A stretch of DNA of 64,000 nt from Oscillospiraceae bacterium (GCA_902793285.1 CADBCV010000014.1:23650-87649), one strand, 5' to 3'. Positions 25,890 through 34,246 are shown, counted from the first letter of the stretch. The notes: generated by a model from the letters alone, not told the origin. Translations and numbers: made by a program.

Positions 25890-26563
25890 GTCTCCGTCTC
25901 TCCCTTCCGGTGCTCCTGCGCCCACTGGACGAGTGTATTGAAAATTTTCTCCGGCCTGCGCCCCGCGACGGCGGCCAGGATGCACGCCACGGTCCAGGCA
26001 ATCATCTTGAGATCGAAGAGCGCGCCCATCTTATCGAGGTACACAAGGTCGAGCTCGAGTCTTGTGGGGAGGACCAGGGTCTCATAGTCCGCCGCGCCCT
26101 CCACGCTGTCGCCGTAGATATAGTCGTAGAGCGCCGAGGGGCCGGTGAGGCCCGCCTGCACCCGGCCCGCCGCGGCATAGCGCCCGCCGCGGGTGACGGC
26201 CATCTGGTCCACCGCCGCGGGGCGGGGGCCGACGATGCTCATGTCCCCTTTGAGGATATTGAGAAGCTGGGGCAGCTCGTCGATCTTGGTTTCGCGGAGG
26301 AAGTGCCCGAAGGGGAAGATGCGGTCCTCATCCCCGCGGAAGACGGCCTCGTTCGCCTTGCCCTGGCGCATGGAGCGGAACTTAAACATGCGGAAGGTCC
26401 GGTTGTCCTTCCCCACGCGATTGGCCATATAGAAGACCGGCCCGGGGTCCGAGAGCTCGATCCCCGCCGCGGCGATGAGCCAGAGGGGGGCGCTCACCGC
26501 GAGACCCAGCAGCGCGCAGCCCGCGTCAAAAAGGCGCTTTACAAAGAGATAGGTCGTATGCAT
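25886..26563 (-). CDS. Bacterial sugar transferase (phosphoglycosyl transferase, PglC/WcaJ type)
   Basis: A 225-residue monotopic enzyme that moves a phosphosugar from a nucleotide sugar to undecaprenyl phosphate, starting a glycan. It has a membrane-dipping helix at residues 10-32, then RVGKDNRTFRMFKFRSM, and the signature KIDELPQLLNILKGDMSIVGPRP, which holds the catalytic Asp-Glu pair. Only the catalytic core is present, as in PglC. The ATG at 26563 is 9 bp behind the PIG-L stop. A further hydrophobic stretch near residue 190 is unusual for the core. Confidence 0.9.
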   Translation of the reverse strand: MHTTYLFVKRLFDAGCALLGLAVSAPLWLIAAAGIELSDPGPVFYMANRVGKDNRTFRMFKFRSMRQGKANEAVFRGDEDRIFPFGHFLRETKIDELPQLLNILKGDMSIVGPRPAAVDQMAVTRGGRYAAAGRVQAGLTGPSALYDYIYGDSVEGAADYETLVLPTRLELDLVYLDKMGALFDLKMIAWTVACILAAVAGRRPEKIFNTLVQWAQEHRKGETET

Positions 26564-26571
26564 GGCGCGCC

Positions 26572-27243
26572 TCAGAGTCTTCGGAAGACGGTCTCGAACG
26601 CCTCGGCATAGAGGCAGCCCGCCTGGGCCCCGCGCCATGCGGCGAGAGCGCGCAGCGCCTCCTCAGACCGGGGGTGCGGATAGGGGCGCATGACCCCGGC
26701 GTAGCAGCGCAGGGCCGCGAGCTTTTTCTCCACGCCCGCCTCCCCGATCTCCACAAAGAGGTTCGGCGTGAAGCGGTTTTGCGCGCTGTCCAGGGACCAC
26801 TCCGTAGAGGAGGGGACCTCCATATACGAAAAGCTCCTGAGCGGCGCCATGCCCTCCCGCCGCTGGAAGAGCCGCGCCGCGGCCTGGGCGGCGCCGCTCG
26901 TCATCACATGGTCCACGTTTGTGTCCGAGGGGTGGTGCGTCACGATGGCCTCCGCGCCGAAATCCTCGATGCAGCGCTCGATAAACTGCACAAGCTCCAG
27001 GTGCGGCACGGTGTTCATTTTGATGTTCGGGAAATCCGCCGCGTAGGTCTTTTGTACGCCCAGCACCGCATGGGCGCGGGCCTGGTCGTCCCCGAGCGTT
27101 GCGGAGATGTTGGCGCGGGCGGCGGCGTGGTTTGCCATGGTGGCGACCGCCACCGCGTCCCCCCGCTCTGTCAGCTTATGGATGGTCGCGCCGGCGCCCA
27201 GGACCTCATCGTCCGGGTGGGCCACGACGAACAGATACTTCAT
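26572..27243 (-). CDS. PIG-L family N-acetylglucosamine deacetylase-like protein
   Basis: A 223-residue PIG-L/LmbE enzyme, a Zn-dependent deacetylase of N-acetyl sugars. The metal motif AHPDDEVLG is at residues 8-16, and the later metal His is in THHPSDTNVDH near residue 105. The ATG at 27243 follows GGGGAG; upstream in-frame codons are not preceded by a ribosome site. It heads a three-gene operon with a phosphosugar transferase and a formyltransferase, so its substrate is probably a sugar in that pathway. Confidence 0.88.
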   Translation of the reverse strand: MKYLFVVAHPDDEVLGAGATIHKLTERGDAVAVATMANHAAARANISATLGDDQARAHAVLGVQKTYAADFPNIKMNTVPHLELVQFIERCIEDFGAEAIVTHHPSDTNVDHVMTSGAAQAAARLFQRREGMAPLRSFSYMEVPSSTEWSLDSAQNRFTPNLFVEIGEAGVEKKLAALRCYAGVMRPYPHPRSEEALRALAAWRGAQAGCLYAEAFETVFRRL

Positions 27244-27299
27244 AGTCTGCACTCCCCTCGTTGTTTTTCGGCTCACTGTATCATACAGGCCGGATTTTA

Positions 27300-28793
27300 T
27301 CACGCTTTGGTGAGTCTGTCCAGAATGCTCCGGCGCGTCTCGTCGAACAGGAGCTCGCGGTTATGGCGGAAGTAGGCGTCGCAGCCGAACTCACCCACAA
27401 ACCAGGAGGTATCGAAGCCCGCGGTGATCTCGGTCACGAAAAGGACGAGCTCCTGGCTCGGCCCCACGGCCTCCTCGAGAAAGGCGAAGGCGCTCTCGAA
27501 CATGCGCCCCGTCTCCCCGGCGAGGGCTTCGCGCTTTTCCGTCTCGGCGGCAAAGAGCCCGCGCAAAAGATCCATCTGTCCCTCCGGGTCGGCGCTCGAC
27601 TCCGCGAGGGCCATTTCATACGCCTCGAGGCAGTTGATCTCCCGCTGGCGCAGGCTTTTCTGCTCCCGGTCCTCCTGTCCCGCGTCGGACGCCCGCCTGA
27701 GCGTCTCGCGCCTGACGGCGAGGATCTCGGGCAGGGTCTTTGCCGGGGCCTCCGGCAGGCGGGCCTTCACCCCGGCGAGGGTGTCATACAGGGCGGCGCA
27801 GAGCGCGTCCTGACGCCGGGTCTCGCGCGATGCCTCCGAGAGGCGGGAGAGCAGCAGCCCCATCACGGCGAGCTTTTCGTCAAAGGGCGCGGCGGCAAAC
27901 TCCGTGCGCGTCAGTCTCGGGGCGCGGCCCGCGAGGATATCGTCGATGTGATAGACCTCGCGGTACTTGTTATAGAGGGCGTAGTAGTTCGTAAAGTCCC
28001 GGGCCACGGCGGGGAGCTGGATATACTGCACCGCAAGCTCCGTGTCCGGCGCGATGCCGAGCGCTTCATAGGCGTACAGGATCTCGCTCAGATCCTCCCA
28101 GCCGCGGGCGGTGGCAAACTGCATCCCCTCGGCGCTGTTTTCGATGCGGTAGAAGTTCTCCTTCTTGAGATCGAGGTAGGAGATCACGGCCCCGTGCAGG
28201 CCCCGCCGCAGGGCGTACTCCTTCCAGACCGTGAAGTCCTCCTCCACGGTGATGCGCTTGACGCGGTCGAGCGTCACCACGTCAAAGTCCCGGACGGAGC
28301 GGTTGTACTCCGGGGGATTGCCCGCCGCGACGATGAGCCAGCCCTCCGGCAGCTTCTGGTTGCCGAAGGTCTTGCACTGGAGAAACTGGAGCATCATGGG
28401 GGCGAGGGTTTCGGACACGCAGTTGATTTCATCCAGGAACAAAATCCCCTCCCGGATGCCGGTTCTCTCCATCATGGCATAGACGGAGCCTAAAATCTCG
28501 CTCATGGTGTACTCGGTGACGCTGCGCTCGACCCCGTCGTAGACCCGCTTTTCGATGAAGGGCAGGCCGATGGCGCTCTGGCGGGTGTGGTGCGTGATGG
28601 TGTAGGACACAAGGCCCACGTTCTCCTCGGCCGCGATCTGCTCCATGATCTGGGTCTTGCCGATGCCCGGCGGCCCCATGAGCAGCACCGGGCGCTGCCG
28701 GACGGCGGGGATGCGGGGGTTTCCCAGCGCGTCCCGGTCAAGATAGGCGCGCAGGGTGTTGCGGATCTGCTCCTTGGCTTGTTTGATGTTCAT
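27300..28793 (-). CDS. MoxR-type AAA+ ATPase
   Basis: A 497-residue protein with an N-terminal AAA domain: Walker A GPPGIGKT (residues 39-46), Walker B ILFLDEIN (near 117) and an Asn-containing sensor 1 (IVAAGNPPEYNRS). The C-terminal half is helical and of unknown fold. MoxR ATPases work with von Willebrand A proteins in the assembly or activation of other proteins, and such a protein is coded just upstream. The start at 28793 has AGAGGT. The stop is about 60 bp before the PIG-L gene. Confidence 0.87.
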   Translation of the reverse strand: MNIKQAKEQIRNTLRAYLDRDALGNPRIPAVRQRPVLLMGPPGIGKTQIMEQIAAEENVGLVSYTITHHTRQSAIGLPFIEKRVYDGVERSVTEYTMSEILGSVYAMMERTGIREGILFLDEINCVSETLAPMMLQFLQCKTFGNQKLPEGWLIVAAGNPPEYNRSVRDFDVVTLDRVKRITVEEDFTVWKEYALRRGLHGAVISYLDLKKENFYRIENSAEGMQFATARGWEDLSEILYAYEALGIAPDTELAVQYIQLPAVARDFTNYYALYNKYREVYHIDDILAGRAPRLTRTEFAAAPFDEKLAVMGLLLSRLSEASRETRRQDALCAALYDTLAGVKARLPEAPAKTLPEILAVRRETLRRASDAGQEDREQKSLRQREINCLEAYEMALAESSADPEGQMDLLRGLFAAETEKREALAGETGRMFESAFAFLEEAVGPSQELVLFVTEITAGFDTSWFVGEFGCDAYFRHNRELLFDETRRSILDRLTKA

Positions 28794-28815
28794 AATCTGA
28801 CCTCTGATTCAAATC

Positions 28816-28953
28816 GTTTTTGAGGGAGCTTTGCTTCCTCAAAAACACCTTAGGTGAGCAAAGCGAACCCTCGCGTCGATCAAACACGGCTTGTCCCCCG
28901 TAAGCCGTGTGCGATAAACGCGAGCAGCTCGATTGAATGCCTGCATTCAATCG
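28816..28953. repeat. Chain of four perfect hairpins between VWA and MoxR genes
   Basis: Successive palindromes: GTTTTTGAGG/CCTCAAAAAC (28816-28846), CACCT/AGGTG (28847-28857), ACACGGCTT/AAGCCGTGT inside CTCGCGT/ACGCGAG (about 28869-28925), and TCGATTGAATGC/GCATTCAATCGA (about 28929-28953). They fill the whole 160-bp gap between two genes read in the same direction. They may set the ratio of the two proteins by processing or attenuation. Confidence 0.65.
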
Positions 28954-28955
28954 AA

Positions 28956-30314
28956 TCAAAGCTCCGGCATTTCCTGCAAAATCTCCTCCTGCCAGAACTC
29001 GTCGAAGCTCTCGCGGGGCTTGCGCCATGGCAGCTCCGGCGTGATGCGGATGGCCCAGGGCGGGATCTTCACGGAGAGGGGCGGCTCCTCGAGGAGGATG
29101 AAGGCCGTCTCATAATCCGGCCGCCGCTCGGGGTAGATGCCCATGCCGTCCGTGAAGTAGAGAAGACCACGGAGATTTGAAAAGCTCCCCGCGGCGACGA
29201 GCTTGTCCACATGCTCGAACACCGGGCGAAAGTCCGTGGCGCTCCCGCCCGAGAGGGGCAGGTTTTCCATATAGCGCCGGAGCCCCTCGAGACTTGTGAT
29301 CTTCTGATCGGAGCGGAGCTGATCGTCGCACTGGAGGATATGGATGTTGAGCTTTCGCGTGAAGCTGTCCGTGGAGCGGAGGATGGCGTAGGTGCTCGCG
29401 AGAAACTCCCGCACGAGGGCGCCGGAGGTGGACATGGAGGTGTCGATCGCGATGACGAAGTCCTCGATGCGCCGCTCCTCCCGGGTCTCGGGCGGCTCGA
29501 TGAGCGGCATGTTGCCGTAGCGCATGAGACCATAGGTGTAGTAGATATAGTCAAAGGCGTCCCCGTCCGCGTGCAGGACCTCCCGGGGCGCGGCGAAGCG
29601 GCGGAGAAACTTCCGGTAGTCCACATCGTCCCGCGCGGAGACGGAGAGCTGCTCCATCACGCCCTCGCCCCCGGCGCCGCGCTCGGACACCATGCTCTCA
29701 AGCGCCGTCTGCGAGCGGGAGGCCGCATCCTGCCAGCGCTGATCCTGGCGCTCGCTCCGCTCCCGCTCCCGCTTCTCCTCAAGGTTCCAGAGACTGTGGT
29801 CGTCCATGGCGAAGAGCCGGGAGAGGCTTGCAATCTCATACTCCGGCAGGCGCTCTCTCAGGAGCATACGGTAGATCCCCTCGGCGCTCAGGACCTTCAT
29901 CTCCCGGCGGCACCGGGCCAGAAAGCGTCTGCGCGGCGGCCTCTCGTCCACCCCGAGACAGGAAAGGGCCAGGGAGTCGATGACGCTCTCCACCGCGGCG
30001 TCGCAGGCGAGATCCCAGAGGGCCGCGTCCCGCCCCCGGCGCTTTTTGAGATGGCGGAAGAGACAGTGCAGAACCATATGCAGATGCAGGCGCGCGGCGA
30101 AGGTCTGGCTTTTGAGAAAGCCCGCGGCGAGAAAGGCGGCGTTATAGTAAAGCGTCTCCCCCTCGGTCGCGGCGCTCGTCGTGACCGTGTCCCCCGGCAT
30201 AATATTCAGCGCGCAGAAGGAGCCGCTCAGATACGGCAGGGCAAGGCAGAGCCGGTTTCGCCCCTCCATCAGAATGTCGCGCCCGACGGCGCTGAGATTT
30301 TCGGATTTTTCCAT
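28956..30314 (-). CDS. VWA-like metallopeptidase-type protein (DUF2201)
   Basis: A 452-residue protein. Residues 1-150 are like the putative metallopeptidase part of DUF2201, with HMVLHCLFRH near residue 80 as the candidate metal site. The C-terminal part is VWA-like: IAIDTSMSTSG near 290 is a DxSxS metal-ion motif. Its gene precedes the MoxR ATPase, the usual partner. Its ribosome binding site, GGAGGGAG about 10 bp upstream of the ATG, lies in the family C repeat. The biological target of this pair is unknown. Confidence 0.82.
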   Translation of the reverse strand: MEKSENLSAVGRDILMEGRNRLCLALPYLSGSFCALNIMPGDTVTTSAATEGETLYYNAAFLAAGFLKSQTFAARLHLHMVLHCLFRHLKKRRGRDAALWDLACDAAVESVIDSLALSCLGVDERPPRRRFLARCRREMKVLSAEGIYRMLLRERLPEYEIASLSRLFAMDDHSLWNLEEKRERERSERQDQRWQDAASRSQTALESMVSERGAGGEGVMEQLSVSARDDVDYRKFLRRFAAPREVLHADGDAFDYIYYTYGLMRYGNMPLIEPPETREERRIEDFVIAIDTSMSTSGALVREFLASTYAILRSTDSFTRKLNIHILQCDDQLRSDQKITSLEGLRRYMENLPLSGGSATDFRPVFEHVDKLVAAGSFSNLRGLLYFTDGMGIYPERRPDYETAFILLEEPPLSVKIPPWAIRITPELPWRKPRESFDEFWQEEILQEMPEL

Positions 30315-30322
30315 ATTCTATA

Positions 30323-30506
30323 GGCTCCCTCCCGGGGATACTCCTTCCGTCACGGCCTCGCGGGAGATCGGCCGTGCCACCTCCCTCAGAGAGGGAGGCT
30401 TTCAAGGCTCCCTCCGTGAGGGAGCTGTCAGCGCCGTTCACGGCGATGACTGAGGGAGTACTCCTTCCGCCGCTGAAGCGGTCCCCCTCCCTCAGAGAGG
30501 GAGGCT
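30323..30506. repeat. Repeat family C, copy 1 (GGCTCCCTC / GAGGGAGGCT)
   Basis: A tandem of palindromes: GGCTCCCTCC at the left, CTCCCTCAGAGAGGGAGGCT twice (near 30382 and 30487), GGCTCCCTCCGTGAGGGAGC near 30406, and GCCGTTCACGGC. One end holds the stop codon of the leucine-rich gene; the other supplies the ribosome site of the VWA gene. A second array is at 32976-33219. Confidence 0.75.
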
Positions 30507-31478
30507 ATAATTCATATTTTTTGACCCCCCCGCCGCGGGTCCGCTGTGCCGCTTTTCCAGCAGGAGCGCCGTCGCCTCGGTGTCACGGGCCTCGCGCGCC
30601 TCGCGGAGGGCGGCGTCGAGGATCTCGTCCGGGCAGTCGCCGAGCCCCAGCAGGAGGCGCAGGCCCTCCGCGTCCCGCTCGCGCAGGGCAAAGGAGAGGG
30701 CGTCCCCCAGCCGGCGGCGAAGATAGGCCGCGTACCCATCCCGCGCCCGGTCCGCGAGCTCAGAGGGCCAGCGCAGGCGGTAATACGCAAGGCGCAGGGC
30801 GCTCTGCTCGTCATGCTCCGCGGCGAGATAGCCCCGCCACAGGGCGTCATAGTCCGAAACCGCGAGCGCCTTCTCCCGGAAGACCCCGTGGTAGGCGTAG
30901 CCCCCGCCGCTGATCTTGAGCTCAAAGTGGTGGGCGGGGCTGTTCTCGGTATAGTTTTCGATATATTCGGGGAAGATGAGGCGCAGGACGGACCCGTCCG
31001 GATTGCAAACCGTCACGTCGAGCTCCTGCGAGAGGGCGCGCGCAATGGCGGCGAGGGCCGGGCCCTGCCGGAGGCCGGTGCGCTGAAGCTCGATTTTGGA
31101 AAAGGCGCGGCAGTTCATAAAGCCCGCGCTGCCGATCTCCTCGAGTTCGTCCGAAAAGCGCAGCGTCTCCATGGCCCGGAGGTTCATGAAGGCGTAGTCC
31201 CCGATATGCAATAGCGCCCGGGGCAGGGTGAGGTCGGTGATATTGCGGTTATCCCAGTCCTCCGATTCCGCCCCGCCAAGGATGCGCACTTCCTCCCCCT
31301 CCGCGGGGGCGGGGGCGGGGGCGAGGGCGCGGTCCGAGAGCATTGTTACCGGCAGGCCGAAGAGCGCCTCCGGCAGGACAGCGATCTTATCGCAGGTCCG
31401 GGCGCGCAGGATCGTGACGCTCTCCGGCTCCCGCCTTACCGTGAGGCGCCAGTTTGTAAGGCCGCTGATGCTTTTCAA
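30492..31478 (-). CDS. BspA-type leucine-rich repeat protein (short)
   Basis: A 328-residue soluble protein. Residues about 85-145 contain LRR_5-like repeats (HIGDYAFMNLRAMETLRF, EIGSAGFMNCRAFSKIEL); the rest is helical, with a run of charged repeats near the end resembling ankyrin-like helices. There is no signal peptide. It starts at a TTG (31478) 6 bp after GAGGAGGA, since no ATG fits. The last four residues (SLPL) and the stop are read from the family C repeat. It is upstream of the VWA/MoxR pair and probably in the same unit. Confidence 0.68.
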   Translation of the reverse strand: MKSISGLTNWRLTVRREPESVTILRARTCDKIAVLPEALFGLPVTMLSDRALAPAPAPAEGEEVRILGGAESEDWDNRNITDLTLPRALLHIGDYAFMNLRAMETLRFSDELEEIGSAGFMNCRAFSKIELQRTGLRQGPALAAIARALSQELDVTVCNPDGSVLRLIFPEYIENYTENSPAHHFELKISGGGYAYHGVFREKALAVSDYDALWRGYLAAEHDEQSALRLAYYRLRWPSELADRARDGYAAYLRRRLGDALSFALRERDAEGLRLLLGLGDCPDEILDAALREAREARDTEATALLLEKRHSGPAAGGSKNMNYSLPL

Positions 31479-31574
31479 AGGCTTCCTCCTCAATTCAGAT
31501 GATTGCAGTGGAAAAAACGCGGGATATGGGATATACTGAGTTTCATCAAACAACACATTTTGGAGGCCATACCG

Positions 31575-32030
31575 ATGACAGATTATGACATGCTCTCTAA
31601 ACGCTTTCTCGCGCTCACGGACGGGGTGCCGCACCGGATCGCGAATCTCGCGAACGCCGCGGCCCTGCTCTATCAGGAGCTGGAGGATCTCAACTGGGCG
31701 GGCTTTTACCTCATGGAGGGGGGCCGCCTCGTCCTCGGACCCTTCCAGGGAAAGCCCGCCTGCATTGAGATCCCGGTGGGCCGCGGCGTGTGCGGCACGG
31801 CGGTGCAGGAGGGGCGCACCCAGCTTGTGCCGGACGTGCACCTCTTCCCCGGGCACATCGCCTGCGACAGCGACTCCAATTCCGAGATCGTCGTCCCCCT
31901 GCGGGTGCGGGGGCAGATCGCGGGCGTCCTCGATCTCGACAGCCCCTGGCCGGGCCGCTTTGACGCGGAGGATCAGAGGGGGCTGGAGGACTTTGCCGGG
32001 CTCGTGTCTCAGATGCTGGAGCGCTGCTGA
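31575..32030 (+). CDS. msrC: Free methionine-(R)-sulfoxide reductase (GAF domain)
   Basis: A 151-residue GAF-domain enzyme that reduces free methionine-R-sulfoxide. Three cysteines sit in GKPACIEIP, GRGVCGTA and GHIACDSDS with spacings of 10 and 24 residues, the same as Cys84/94/118 of the E. coli enzyme. The NWAGFYL and VPDVHLFPGHIACDS motifs are also typical. The start at 31575 follows GGAGG. A weak promoter (TGGAAA, 17 bp, TATACT) ends at 31537. The 3' end overlaps the convergent gene by 22 bp. Confidence 0.93.
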   Translation: MTDYDMLSKRFLALTDGVPHRIANLANAAALLYQELEDLNWAGFYLMEGGRLVLGPFQGKPACIEIPVGRGVCGTAVQEGRTQLVPDVHLFPGHIACDSDSNSEIVVPLRVRGQIAGVLDLDSPWPGRFDAEDQRGLEDFAGLVSQMLERC

Positions 32031-32845
32031 GTCTCCTCCTCTTCTCTGCGGCGGCCGCCGCGCGGGCGCACGGGGGCGCGCGGCGCAAGCTCGCGCACGT
32101 CCACGCCCGTGAGCTGCTTGATGATCCACACGAAAAACAGCAGCACCAGGATCGGGATCACGCAGGAGGTCACGATCATCACCGCGAGACTCTCCACAAA
32201 GCGGTTCATGACGGCGGAGGCTTTCTCCGTGATGCTGTCCTTCGTCTCGGACAGGCGGTTCAGGATCGAGCGGAGCATGTTCGTATCCTCCGCCGCGGCG
32301 AGCTCCGACGTCTCGTCCGAGAGCTGCTCGGCCGAGGCGATGGTCGTGTCGATGGACTCGCGGTAGGTGTCATAGATGAGGTCGGAGGTCCGGATGCTCA
32401 GCGGGATGACCGCGAGCAGGGCGAGGCTCATGAGCAGGAGCTTTACGCCCTGCCTGTCCATAAAGCGCGGGTTCCAGATCCGCCCGGCGATGAACGTGAG
32501 GCAGGTAAGCGGGAGCATCGTCCGGAAGACCCCGAGCGGAATGAGCGTCAGGAGATACTTCTCCGCGTACAGCACGCAGAGGATCAGCAGGAAGTATTCC
32601 GAGAAGTCCGCGAGCTTTTCGGCGATGGGCGTCGCGGTGTCCCCCGGGATGGCGGAGATGCCGGCGGAGGTCACGGTGGACGCCGCCATGAGCTTCAAAA
32701 CCGTCTCCGTCTTTTCATCCAGGGACGCGGTATATTCCGTGTAGCGCGCGGGGTCGGACGCCTCCTGCGCCACGGGGAAGAAGGCGAGCAGCGCAAAGGC
32801 GATGAGCGCGATGCACACGGCGATTTTCGATGCGGTTCTGTTCAT
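32009..32845 (-). CDS. Membrane protein of unknown function
   Basis: A 278-residue protein with an N-terminal hydrophobic segment (residues 7-25), a Thr/Ser/Asp-rich outside stretch, three more hydrophobic segments (about 82-165), a polar helical region (170-215) and a last membrane helix near 225-245. It ends in a cytoplasmic basic tail (RPRGGRRREEEE). No family recognised. It overlaps the methionine sulfoxide reductase gene tail to tail by 22 bp. Confidence 0.7.
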   Translation of the reverse strand: MNRTASKIAVCIALIAFALLAFFPVAQEASDPARYTEYTASLDEKTETVLKLMAASTVTSAGISAIPGDTATPIAEKLADFSEYFLLILCVLYAEKYLLTLIPLGVFRTMLPLTCLTFIAGRIWNPRFMDRQGVKLLLMSLALLAVIPLSIRTSDLIYDTYRESIDTTIASAEQLSDETSELAAAEDTNMLRSILNRLSETKDSITEKASAVMNRFVESLAVMIVTSCVIPILVLLFFVWIIKQLTGVDVRELAPRAPVRPRGGRRREEEETQQRSSI

Positions 32846-33446
32846 GTTTTCACTCCTTGTCTCTGTCCCCCTTTCGCCGGGGGAGCGCAGGCGGGAAAGT
32901 TTCTGTCGAAATACAGTCTATTTATAACATAGAATCCCCTTAACTTCAACACCCGGCCTTTTGCGGGGGCGGACAGCCCTCTCAGTCACAGCGCGGCCGG
33001 ACACGCGCTGTGCCAGCTCCCCCAGAGGGGGGGCCAAGGACGCAGGGCCGCGCTTGGCCCCCTTGCCTAAAGGGGGCTTTGAAATGCGGGGGAAGGCTAA
33101 TAACGGCTCCCTCCCTAAGGGAGCTGTCATCGCCGCTCGCGGCGATGTCTGAGGGAGTGCTCCTTCCGTCATCCGGCTTGCGGGGGACGCCGGATGCCAC
33201 CTCCCTCAGAGAGGGAGGCAAAAGCGCGCAAAAAGCGCCGTACACCCCTAAAAATGGGTATACGACGCCCTTACAATTTATGGAAGAGGCTGCCAGCCCG
33301 AAATTAACTGACTGACTGACTCATTTTCCGCCCTGCCGCCATGTCTGTCAGCCCCTTTCCCATAATATATTCGATTTTTTTATAGAAAAATTTTCCTTAC
33401 GTCAAGGGCTTTTGGCGATATTTGCCATGGTTTTTTCGGCACACAT
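32846..33446. repeat. Gene-free stretch with repeat family C, copy 2
   Basis: The 640-bp gap before the coat genes has no gene. At 32976-33219 lies a compound palindrome array: CCCCCAGAGGGGGG, CGCGCTTGGCCCCCTTGCC, GGCTCCCTCCCTAAGGGAGC, ATCGCCGCTCGCGGCGAT and CCTCCCTCAGAGAGGGAGG, in the same order and spacing as parts of the array at 30323. A TGAC tandem (ACTGACTGACTGACT) occurs near 33308. From 33340 on it is AT-rich and empty. Confidence 0.7.
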
Positions 33447-33475
33447 GAAAAACCCCGACGGGTGCTCCGCCGGGG
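33447..33475 (-). terminator. Intrinsic terminator of the coat-protein genes
   Basis: Minus strand: CCCCGGCGG, loop, CCGTCGGGG, then TTTTTC. It begins 13 bp after the second coat gene. Confidence 0.85.
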
Positions 33476-33487
33476 TGCGTTTTGGGT

Positions 33488-33736
33488 TCAGCAGGTCGGG
33501 GTGAACTTCTGCTTCGTCTGCTGGCGCTTCTGCTCGGGCGCGGTATCCGTCTGGTACCAGCCCTTCGCCGCCATCTGCTGGTAGAGCGCGTCGCCCATGC
33601 TGAGAGCGTCGTCAAAGGCCGCGGAGAAGGTCTGGCGTACCTGGGCCGTGCTCGATTCGATGGCCCCGTGCATATACAGGTCGCACACGCCCTTCGCGTC
33701 CAGAAGCAGGCCCTCCATAATGCATTTGTCGTCCAT
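33488..33736 (-). CDS. CotF-like spore coat protein
   Basis: An 82-residue protein (MDDKCIMEGLLLDAKGVCDL...) with the helical ferritin-like half domain of the CotF family and a Gln/Lys-rich tail. CotF proteins are structural parts of the spore coat. The ATG at 33736 is 6 bp after GAGGTG; an upstream in-frame ATG lacks a site. It is 10 bp behind a sister gene. Confidence 0.82.
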   Translation of the reverse strand: MDDKCIMEGLLLDAKGVCDLYMHGAIESSTAQVRQTFSAAFDDALSMGDALYQQMAAKGWYQTDTAPEQKRQQTKQKFTPTC

Positions 33737-33746
33737 GTCTGTCACC

Positions 33747-33920
33747 TCACACAAGATCGTAAAACTGCCGGTACATCTGCCGGTGGCGCTCGGCCATCTG
33801 GGTCACCTGCGTGCGCAGGGCGTTGTCCTGGAGCCGGTCGGCGGCGTTCTGGAACTGCGCCGCCAGAAGCTGCGCGTGCGAGAGCGCGTCATCCACATAG
33901 AGTAGCTCTTTCGTCGTCAT
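33747..33920 (-). CDS. Short CotF-like spore coat protein
   Basis: A 57-residue protein beginning MTTKELLYVDDALSHAQLL, an all-helical CotF-type segment common in clostridia as the first of two coat genes. It starts at 33920 with AAGGAGA. The two genes together likely make a paired coat component. An upstream extension of the frame has no ribosome site. Confidence 0.82.
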   Translation of the reverse strand: MTTKELLYVDDALSHAQLLAAQFQNAADRLQDNALRTQVTQMAERHRQMYRQFYDLV

Positions 33921-34012
33921 GGGGATTCTCCTTTCCAAGTTCGGGATCGCGCCGATCCCTCTGACGATAGCTTTCCCCGGCTTTTTGTGTTTATGCCGGA
34001 CAGATTTTTTTG

Positions 34013-34041
34013 TTGACAAGCGCGCGCCGCTATGCTATCAT
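34013..34041 (+). promoter_or_regulatory. Promoter of tRNA-Ser
   Basis: TTGACA (34013-34018), 17 bp, TATCAT (34036-34041), 16 bp before the tRNA. Confidence 0.7.
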
Positions 34042-34057
34042 ACTCAAGCGGCATCGT

Positions 34058-34151
34058 GCAGAAGTACCCAAGAGGCCGAAGGGGCTCCCCTGCTAAGGGA
34101 GTAGGCCGGTTTAGACCCGGCGCGAGGGTTCAAATCCCTCCTTCTGCGCCA
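34058..34151 (+). tRNA. tRNA-Ser(GCT)
   Basis: A 94-nt class II tRNA. The acceptor GCAGAAG pairs with CTTCTGC, followed by discriminator G and encoded CCA (34149-34151). The anticodon stem CTCCC/GGGAG holds loop CTGCTAA with anticodon GCT at 34092-34094. The long variable arm (GGCCGGTTTAGACCCGGCGC) is typical of serine tRNAs. Its 3' end is the integration site of a mobile element. Confidence 0.96.
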
Positions 34152-34154
34152 AAG
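34129..34154. repeat. attL, 26-bp direct repeat in tRNA-Ser 3' end
   Basis: The last 23 bases of the tRNA plus AAG. It is identical to 46704-46729, while the flanking bases differ on both sides, so this 26-bp block marks the crossover region. Confidence 0.92.
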
Positions 34155-34155
34155 A

Positions 34156-34198
34156 AAAGTCTTGATTTCGTTATGAAGTCAAGGCTTTTTCTTTTTTT
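34156..34198 (+). terminator. Terminator behind tRNA-Ser, brought by the element
   Basis: AGTCTTGATTTC pairs with GAAGTCAAGGCT (some G-T pairs), followed by a T-rich run to 34198. It replaces the host terminator, which now lies at 46731. Confidence 0.8.
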
Positions 34199-34246
34199 GA
34201 ACTGGATTTGACCCCTGAAAAGTTCGTTTTTTATATAGTTGTATTT

